From a virus, in the IMG/VR virus record IMGVR_UViG_3300035691_000017, positions 1-34,679 of that record: a stretch of 34,679 nucleotides of DNA. The stretch is one strand, 5' to 3'. Shown one piece after another: positions 29,837 through 34,679 of the stretch. The notes beneath the pieces were generated by a model. The model was given only the letters and a program-made list of their open reading frames with translations, was not told where the DNA came from and searched no databases. The translations under genes were made by a program, and so were the position numbers. Within the stretch, counting starts at the first letter, position 1; every line of letters starts with the position of its first letter.

Positions 29837-29854
29837 TCGGTCGCGTCCGCGCCT

Positions 29855-31882
29855 CTACACGCGGTCTCGGCCGGATCCGCCGCTTACGCGGTTAGAGGCG
29901 CCCTCGGTGCCAGTCAGCGAACCGGCTGGCGCGTCGCCCCAATTGACGCCGCTCAGCATGACGACCGCCTCGGGCCGACGCTTGAGCCAGTTAATCGTGC
30001 GCTCGGCCCGAATGGCGACCATGTTGTTTTGGAACATGCTCACAAGCGAGCCGGTCGCGTCGGCCGGCGGTGCGCCGGCGGCGGTCGGCGCGCTATCCAT
30101 TTCGAGCGTCGCCTCCCGGCTCATATCCACCGCGAACCCGCCCTCGTCGCCGAGATAGATTTCGGGCGCGTTGGCGAGAATGACGGTGTCGGCCGGCACA
30201 TAGTCGCTCGGGATAACCGGGAAGCCACCGAGCGTGCCACCCATGCGGTCGACGCTCCCGAACTCGGGTTGACCGAGTAGGTTCGTCATCATGCCGAGCG
30301 AGGCCGCAAGGTTGCTCGGCGCAATCCACACGCCGCCGGCGAGCGCATTGTTATTCGCCGTATAGGCCGAGAACGCCGCTTTGATATCGGCGCGCACGGC
30401 GTCGGCGTCGTTGCCGGTCGAGGGAATGGGAACAACGCCGTTGGTGATCGAGGCCGGCGAGATACCGGCGACCGCCGCCTTGGCCGGATCCACGAAATCG
30501 AGGTCGAGGCGCTCGCGAAGCGCGGCGACGAGCGCGTCACGAATGAGCGGCTCGACGGCCGGGTTCGCCGACCGAATGACCTCGTCGGTCAGCGCGGCGA
30601 TGTTGGCGACCTTGAGCGGGGTCAGGGTCTTACGCTCAAAATCGAACTTGGTGAGCGGCTTAGCCTTGCCCTCACCAACCCAGTAACCCGCGCCGCCCGA
30701 CGTTTGGCCGATCAAGGCCGTATAGAAGGGAACGTGCGTCAGGCTCGGAATGCCGCCCTGGCCGAAGCGACCGATGATCGTTTGAGGCCGCAAAAACTCG
30801 ATGAAATCGGCGACGATAGCGCCGGCCTCACCGACGAGCGCGCCGGCCCACGTCGCGTTTGTGGTCGAGGCCGCCGGCACCGCCGCGCGCACCACGTCCA
30901 CGATAGCCGGATCGTTCGGGTAGTAGTCCCGCGCGAGCTCGGCCGGGCTCTGCATCGAAAGCCGCGAGAGAATGATAACCCGCGCGGCGCGCGCCATGCG
31001 CACCCCTGGCGCATACCGCTCGGCGGCCTTGACGACCGGCTCGGCCCGCACCGGTTCCACCCGGCCGGGTTCGGCCGTGCGCGCGACAATCGGCGTCGCC
31101 GAGGTCGCTTGCACCCGCTCGGCGAAGGCCAGCCGCTCGAGTTGCGTGTCGATGCTATCGAGCTCGTCGCGAAGGGTCTCGAATTCCTCGGCCTCGGCGG
31201 CGTCCAGGGTTTCGCCCTTCTCGCCGGTTTTGGTCATTAGCTCGCCAATGCGAGCGACCTTGGCCGCTTTCGTTTTGGTGAAATCCTCGATTTGTTCGGA
31301 AATGGTGCGAGGCATAGCCGTCGCCTTTCGTTCTCGGGTTTGAGGGATTTCCCGAGACGCCGGGCGGGTGCTGTCGACGCCGGGCCGTTCGCCGGTCGCG
31401 GCGAGCCCGAGGTCGAAAGAGCGGATATTCGTAATCGTCGCTTGCGCGTTGGCCGGAACGGTCACGGCCGAGAGCTCGACGATTTCGATAGCGGTAAACT
31501 TGAGGCCGTCCGCGAGCGCCTCGACGCCGCCTTTAAGGACGGTGAAACCAATCGAGACGGCGCGCACGAGGCCGGCTTTGATTTCGCCCCACGCGGTGTC
31601 GACCCGGTCCTTTAGCGGGCCCGGCTCGGTAATTTTCGGCATACGCGCGACGAACTCGATACCGTCAGCGGTCGCCTTTTTCAGTGTGACGACGCCGATA
31701 GGCCGGTCGGCGTCGTGCTGATGCAGCAACGGCAACGGGTTTTTGAACTTGGCGCCGAGCGGGTCGACCACGTCGCCGAGCCGGTCGGTTGCCGGCGTCG
31801 TCGCCCACCCCTCGAAAACCCGTTCGTCGCCGACCTCGGACGCCGAGCGAACCTCGAGCATCGCATACGCGCGATTGAGCAT
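29855..31882 (-). CDS. Prohead protease - major capsid protein fusion (HK97 type)
   Basis: 675 aa in one frame. Residues 1-150 are an S78 prohead protease: VFEGWATTPATDRLGDVVDP, LPLLHQHD (His54), VRAVSIGF (Ser110) and EIVELSAVTVPANAQA (Glu region). Residues about 190-675 are an HK97-fold major capsid protein with a delta-like coiled coil (SEQIEDFTKTKAAKVARIGE), then the capsid body (GEGKAKPLTKFDFERKTLTP, VANIAALTDEVIRS). The start at 31882 has AGGG 8 nt upstream. A second in-frame ATG at 31315 also has AAAGG 8 nt upstream and would yield the 486-aa capsid protein alone. No terminator or stop separates the two domains. Confidence 0.9.
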   Translation of the reverse strand: MLNRAYAMLEVRSASEVGDERVFEGWATTPATDRLGDVVDPLGAKFKNPLPLLHQHDADRPIGVVTLKKATADGIEFVARMPKITEPGPLKDRVDTAWGEIKAGLVRAVSIGFTVLKGGVEALADGLKFTAIEIVELSAVTVPANAQATITNIRSFDLGLAATGERPGVDSTRPASREIPQTRERKATAMPRTISEQIEDFTKTKAAKVARIGELMTKTGEKGETLDAAEAEEFETLRDELDSIDTQLERLAFAERVQATSATPIVARTAEPGRVEPVRAEPVVKAAERYAPGVRMARAARVIILSRLSMQSPAELARDYYPNDPAIVDVVRAAVPAASTTNATWAGALVGEAGAIVADFIEFLRPQTIIGRFGQGGIPSLTHVPFYTALIGQTSGGAGYWVGEGKAKPLTKFDFERKTLTPLKVANIAALTDEVIRSANPAVEPLIRDALVAALRERLDLDFVDPAKAAVAGISPASITNGVVPIPSTGNDADAVRADIKAAFSAYTANNNALAGGVWIAPSNLAASLGMMTNLLGQPEFGSVDRMGGTLGGFPVIPSDYVPADTVILANAPEIYLGDEGGFAVDMSREATLEMDSAPTAAGAPPADATGSLVSMFQNNMVAIRAERTINWLKRRPEAVVMLSGVNWGDAPAGSLTGTEGASNRVSGGSGRDRV
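31313..31327 (-). promoter_or_regulatory. Internal ribosome-binding site and start for the capsid domain
   Basis: On the minus strand AAAGG lies 8 nt before ATG 31315, inside the protease-capsid frame. The same GAAAGG context precedes the protease start at 31882. The capsid would begin MPRTISEQIEDF, a natural N-terminus for the delta domain. Confidence 0.6.
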
Positions 31883-31917
31883 GGCGCGGCCCTTTCGTTC
31901 AAAGGTCGGGAGGCTGG

Positions 31918-32466
31918 CTAGCGCGGCGCTAGGCGGAGCTCGGGAAAGAGCGCGGGTAGCTCGGCGAGCTCGTGGAGGTCGCGCTGCGGCACCGCGAAAA
32001 CGTCCTCGCGGCCCCAGTTGGTGCGGTATCGCTTGACCATCGCCTCGCGGCCAAAGGTCCAGCCGTGCACGACGCACGTCGGCGCAAACTCGGCGGTCAC
32101 CAGCACAAACGGGTCGTCGGGACAGTCCGAGCCGTCAGTGTAGAGGTATAGCTCGTGCCACTGGAGCGAGCGGGTGCGCACCTGTAGCGGCCCTACGTCG
32201 AACCGGGCGCGCACGGTCGGGTCGACGTTCCAATCGAGCCCGAACACCTCGCACACCGCGTACTCGCCATAGGCGCCGAGGATATGGTCGGCCTCGGTTT
32301 TCGCCCGCGATTGCCCGGCGCGAGGTTTCCAGCCCTGGCCGTTGCTGTAGGCGTTGCGCGCCTTACCGAGCGCCGCGACGAGCCGCGCCTCTTTGCGCGG
32401 AATGGTGACGACGCGCGACCCGCGCACGACCGGCCGCGCCCAAGGCGGCGCGCACAACGTCGCCAT
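31918..32466 (-). CDS. Conserved protein with VRTR motif, nuclease-like
   Basis: 182 aa. Basic N-terminus, then ADHILGAYGEYAVCEVFGLD, FDVGPLQVRTRSLQWHELYL, DPFVLVTAEFAPTCVVHGWT. The E...AV...FGL, D.....VRTRS, FVLVT and GW positions match a conserved phage protein that resembles PD-(D/E)xK nucleases, with VRTR in place of the catalytic ExK, so catalysis is doubtful. It sits between TerL and the protease. Possibly an accessory packaging or DNA-end protein. Confidence 0.6.
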   Translation of the reverse strand: MATLCAPPWARPVVRGSRVVTIPRKEARLVAALGKARNAYSNGQGWKPRAGQSRAKTEADHILGAYGEYAVCEVFGLDWNVDPTVRARFDVGPLQVRTRSLQWHELYLYTDGSDCPDDPFVLVTAEFAPTCVVHGWTFGREAMVKRYRTNWGREDVFAVPQRDLHELAELPALFPELRLAPR

Positions 32467-32478
32467 GCGTTCGCCTCC

Positions 32479-33966
32479 CTAGACGAACAAGAGCCGGTAT
32501 TCGGGTTCCTCGGGTTTGCGCTCGCGGTCCTTAAGGCCGAGCGCCATCGCCAGCGCGACCGCGCCGTCAATCCGAAACCTCGCCTTGCTCTTGTCGATTT
32601 TCCGGCCGCCGGCCGGATCCGTGACGGCAATCGCGTTGCCGATATTCCACGTCAGAACCGGGTTGCCGTCGTGCACGAGCTCGGCGTGCAACACCGCCGT
32701 TTCGAGCGCGTCGATTGCCGGCGACATATCTTTGAAGCCCTGGCCCCACGGCACCAGCGGCACGCCGTCGCCGGGTTCGCCGAACGGGTGCGCCTCGAGC
32801 CCGACCTCGTCGAACTCGCGCATCAGGTTCGCCATTCCCCACCGGTCATAGGCCAGCCCGACGACCTCGAATTGCGACGAGAGCTCGGCGATTTTCAGCG
32901 CCACGGCGCGCGGGTGTATCGACCGCCCGGCCACCGCCTCGAGCCGGCCTTGCTCGTGCCAGAGCCGGTAAGGCACCCGGTCGCGGCGCTCGTGTTCCTC
33001 GAGCAAATCGCCGGGTTTCCAGAACCACGCGGCGACCCGGCTCCCGTCCTCGGCCGACACGCCCACCAGCGCGCAAAGGTCGACTTTCGCCGAGAGGTCG
33101 AGGCCGAGGTAAACCGGCTCGCCAGGACGCCACGCCGCATCGCCTTTGCACCCGAGCCAATCGGCCCGCGAGATAAGCGTCGAGGTCGGCGCGACCCGTT
33201 GGTTTAGGTAGAGGTTCCGCACCTTTGGCTCTTCGGCCGGGAGGCGCTTTGCCTTCGCCATAAGCACCGCGAGCTCTTCGTGCGACCGGAAATCGCCGAG
33301 CGCCGGGTTTGCCGCGCGCCAGCCGGCCTCGTCGAGTAGGTCGCATTCCTCGGGTGCGGCGTAGAGGTGACAAACGGTCGTCGGATCCTCGCCGCTCAAC
33401 CCGTCGTCGATCAGTTTCGAGAGAATGTGTTCGGGGTCGTTGCTCTGCGTCGATATCGCCAGAAACAGCGGCTCGGCCCGCGCGCCCATTGACGTATCCA
33501 ACACGTCGTAAAGGTCGCGGCTCTTCGCTTGCGCGAGCTCGTCGAAAATGACGAACGTCGGGTTTAGGCCGTGCTTCGTGCCGACCTCGGCCGAGAGCGC
33601 CCGGTAAAACGAGCCGTTGCCGTAGCAAGCGATAGATTTTGTCGACGGCACCACGTTGAGCAGCGCGGCGAGCTCGGGCTCGGCGTCGACCATTTGTTTC
33701 GCGGTTTTGAAAACCTGCCCGGCTTGCTCCCGGTCATTCGCCGCCGAGTAAATCTCGCCGTTGCGCTCGGCCTCGGGCCCGACGAGGTGCACCAGCACCA
33801 ACGCGGCGGCCAGGAGGGTCTTACCGTTTTTCCGCCCTATCGAGAGCACCGCCCGGCGCACCATACGCGCGCCGTCCCGGTACTGTGGCGCGTACACGTC
33901 GCGGATAAACCGCCGTTGCCACGGCCGAAGGCGGATTAGCTCGCCAGCGCCGGCGCCGCTCGGCAC
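32479..33966 (-). CDS. terL: Terminase large subunit
   Basis: 495 aa from GTG 33966 (GAGG 8 nt upstream). LRPWQRRFIRDVYAP, then Walker A SIGRKNGKTLLAAALVL (Lys49), Walker B PTFVIFDELAQ (Asp142, Glu143), coupling motif FLAISTQSNDPEH, and nuclease acids in YLGLDLSAKVDLCALVG and IDGAVALAMALG. This is the ATPase-nuclease that packages DNA. The homologous N-terminal residues RVIAFIEAL lie just upstream of this GTG, but no ATG, GTG or TTG exists in that frame until 34257, deep inside TerS, so the true start is uncertain (see finding). Confidence 0.93.
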   Translation of the reverse strand: MPSGAGAGELIRLRPWQRRFIRDVYAPQYRDGARMVRRAVLSIGRKNGKTLLAAALVLVHLVGPEAERNGEIYSAANDREQAGQVFKTAKQMVDAEPELAALLNVVPSTKSIACYGNGSFYRALSAEVGTKHGLNPTFVIFDELAQAKSRDLYDVLDTSMGARAEPLFLAISTQSNDPEHILSKLIDDGLSGEDPTTVCHLYAAPEECDLLDEAGWRAANPALGDFRSHEELAVLMAKAKRLPAEEPKVRNLYLNQRVAPTSTLISRADWLGCKGDAAWRPGEPVYLGLDLSAKVDLCALVGVSAEDGSRVAAWFWKPGDLLEEHERRDRVPYRLWHEQGRLEAVAGRSIHPRAVALKIAELSSQFEVVGLAYDRWGMANLMREFDEVGLEAHPFGEPGDGVPLVPWGQGFKDMSPAIDALETAVLHAELVHDGNPVLTWNIGNAIAVTDPAGGRKIDKSKARFRIDGAVALAMALGLKDRERKPEEPEYRLLFV

Positions 33967-33989
33967 CGTCAGCGCCTCGATAAACGCGA

Positions 33990-34478
33990 TTACGCGGCGC
34001 GCTCGCTCGAGGTTACGACCTTGAGCGGCTTTCCGCCGAGCAGCCCCTCGAACTTGCCGGCGTCCTTTTTGGCCGGCGTCGCCAGCCGCACCCGCGCGAC
34101 CGGCGACATTCCGAGCCGGTCGCTTGCCTTCAAAATGAGCTCGGCCTGTTTCGCCTGTATCGACGCCGCCGGGTGCGCAATCGCTTGCCCTTGCGCGCCG
34201 ACCGCCGTCAGCCCCTCGCGCTCGAGCGTTTTGCTCGAGGCCATGAATTGCACCCATGCTCGGCAATAGACCGCGAGGCCGGGAGCATCGGCGGCGGTGT
34301 AGAAACCCGGCGGCATTGCCGCCACGGCCCTATCCCATTCGCGCGCTGCATCGCCGGTTAAGCCTCGCGGCATTTCCAGCGGCCCGACCGGTTGCGGTTC
34401 CTCCTTAATGGCACGCTTGCCGGGATTGCCGTTGAGGCGCTTCAACGCCGCCGGCTTTGGCATACGACCTCGGGTCAT
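33990..34478 (-). CDS. terS: Terminase small subunit (P27 family)
   Basis: 162 aa (start ATG 34478 with GAGG 8 nt upstream; ATG 34463 is also possible). PKPAALKRLNGNPGKRAI, then LTGDAAREWDRAVAAMPPGF, DAPGLAVYCRAWVQFMASSK, ending in a basic region. LNGNPGKR at the N-terminus is the hallmark of the P27 terminase small subunit family, which recognises the packaging site. A direct-repeat cluster lies just upstream (34531-34567). Confidence 0.92.
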   Translation of the reverse strand: MTRGRMPKPAALKRLNGNPGKRAIKEEPQPVGPLEMPRGLTGDAAREWDRAVAAMPPGFYTAADAPGLAVYCRAWVQFMASSKTLEREGLTAVGAQGQAIAHPAASIQAKQAELILKASDRLGMSPVARVRLATPAKKDAGKFEGLLGGKPLKVVTSSERAA

Positions 34479-34530
34479 CGCTCGGCCCTCGCGGTGTTGA
34501 CCTCGAGCTCACCCCTGGCGCACCGCCCGG

Positions 34531-34661
34531 TAATCGAATTTGGAGGCCAGTAATCGAATTAGGAGGCGTGCCGGGTGAGCCAAACAATCGCCAGGACGGC
34601 GGCCAGGACGGCGACGGAAACGGCAAGCGCGACGCTAGTGCGCATTGACACTCCAAATTCG
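34531..34661. repeat. Repeat cluster upstream of terS, candidate packaging site
   Basis: Direct repeats TAATCGAATTTGGAGGC (34531-34547) and TAATCGAATTAGGAGGC (34551-34567), 20 bp apart, one mismatch. An 11-bp inverted copy, CTCCAAATTCG, lies at 34651-34661. These AT-containing repeats stand out in the GC-rich context. They sit at the position where cos/pac sites and TerS-binding repeats occur. Confidence 0.6.
34559..34645 (-). CDS. Tiny single-span membrane protein upstream of terS
   Basis: 28 aa from ATG 34645 with GGAG 5 nt upstream: MRTSVALAVSVAVLAAVLAI, VWLTRHAS. One hydrophobic helix of about 20 residues. It overlaps the second direct repeat at its end, and its ribosome-binding site lies in the inverted copy of that repeat. 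If the window is circular it is the first gene after HNH. Real or not is uncertain, but the Shine-Dalgarno and composition support it. Confidence 0.45.
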   Translation of the reverse strand: MRTSVALAVSVAVLAAVLAIVWLTRHAS

Positions 34662-34679
34662 CGGCGTCTCGTGTGGCGC

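Noticed and set aside
1-34679. tRNA or rRNA genes
   Set aside because: No cloverleaf-like or ribosomal sequences were noticed by eye; a dedicated tRNA scan was not possible.

Overview
The window looks like the complete, or almost complete, genome of a temperate siphovirus-type phage (34.7 kb, very GC-rich). The host is probably an alphaproteobacterium, most likely of the Hyphomicrobiales. The basis is the codon use, a P4-type tyrosine integrase, a GcrA-like zinc motif, a Thivi_2564-like membrane protein, and a tail-tip gene order like that of alphaproteobacterial gene transfer agents. There are no rRNA, tRNA or housekeeping genes. Gene order is coherent across the two window ends: an HNH endonuclease at the left end lies directly upstream, on the minus strand, of the terminase genes at the right end. 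The sequence therefore reads as a circular or circularly permuted genome.

Layout. (a) 12-5206, minus: HNH/P-loop fusion plus a train of small, tightly coupled early/middle genes (HTH proteins, zinc-binding proteins, unknowns). (b) 5330-5554, plus: a GcrA-like zinc protein. (c) 5551-9210, minus: PP-loop (PAPS-reductase-like) enzyme, TOPRIM primase-helicase, RuvC-like resolvase, small HTH protein. (d) 9288-12396, plus: recombination operon with zinc-ribbon proteins, ERF single-strand annealing protein, Lar-like protein, YqaJ exonuclease, NinB, then an excisionase-like HTH protein. (e) 12356-13810, minus: integrase, followed by a 403-bp non-coding repeat-rich attP-like region. (f) 14214-16138, mostly plus: small membrane proteins, unknown accessory proteins and an HTH protein. 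(g) 16173-34645, minus: the late morphogenesis operon, read right to left: small membrane protein, TerS, TerL, a VRTR-motif protein, prohead protease-capsid fusion, portal, connectors, tail terminator, tail tube, tail chaperones, tape measure, tail-tip proteins, gpJ-like tail protein, fibre and beta-helix tailspike.

Control signals. Three divergent promoter regions (5207-5329, 9211-9287, 14113-14213) carry a shared palindrome with arms GCGCGAA/TTCGCGC, probably the operator of a phage regulator. A different 12-mer (AGTTTCTTACGG) occurs five times in both orientations at 6457-6617. Tandem 10-bp units with core GGTGCGG occur at 13869-14110, flanking the putative attP core, and again inside a gene at 9447-9486. 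Two imperfect 17-bp direct repeats and an 11-bp inverted copy lie upstream of TerS and may be a packaging site. None of these repeat families corresponds to a feature I can name with certainty, and they are the most novel part of the window.

Other points of note are a single-frame fusion of prohead protease and major capsid protein with a well-placed internal ribosome-binding site, portal downstream of capsid (reverse of the usual HK97 order), a possible -1 frameshift site in the tail-chaperone gene, an apparently missing start codon for TerL in its homologous N-terminal region, and the absence of any recognisable endolysin.
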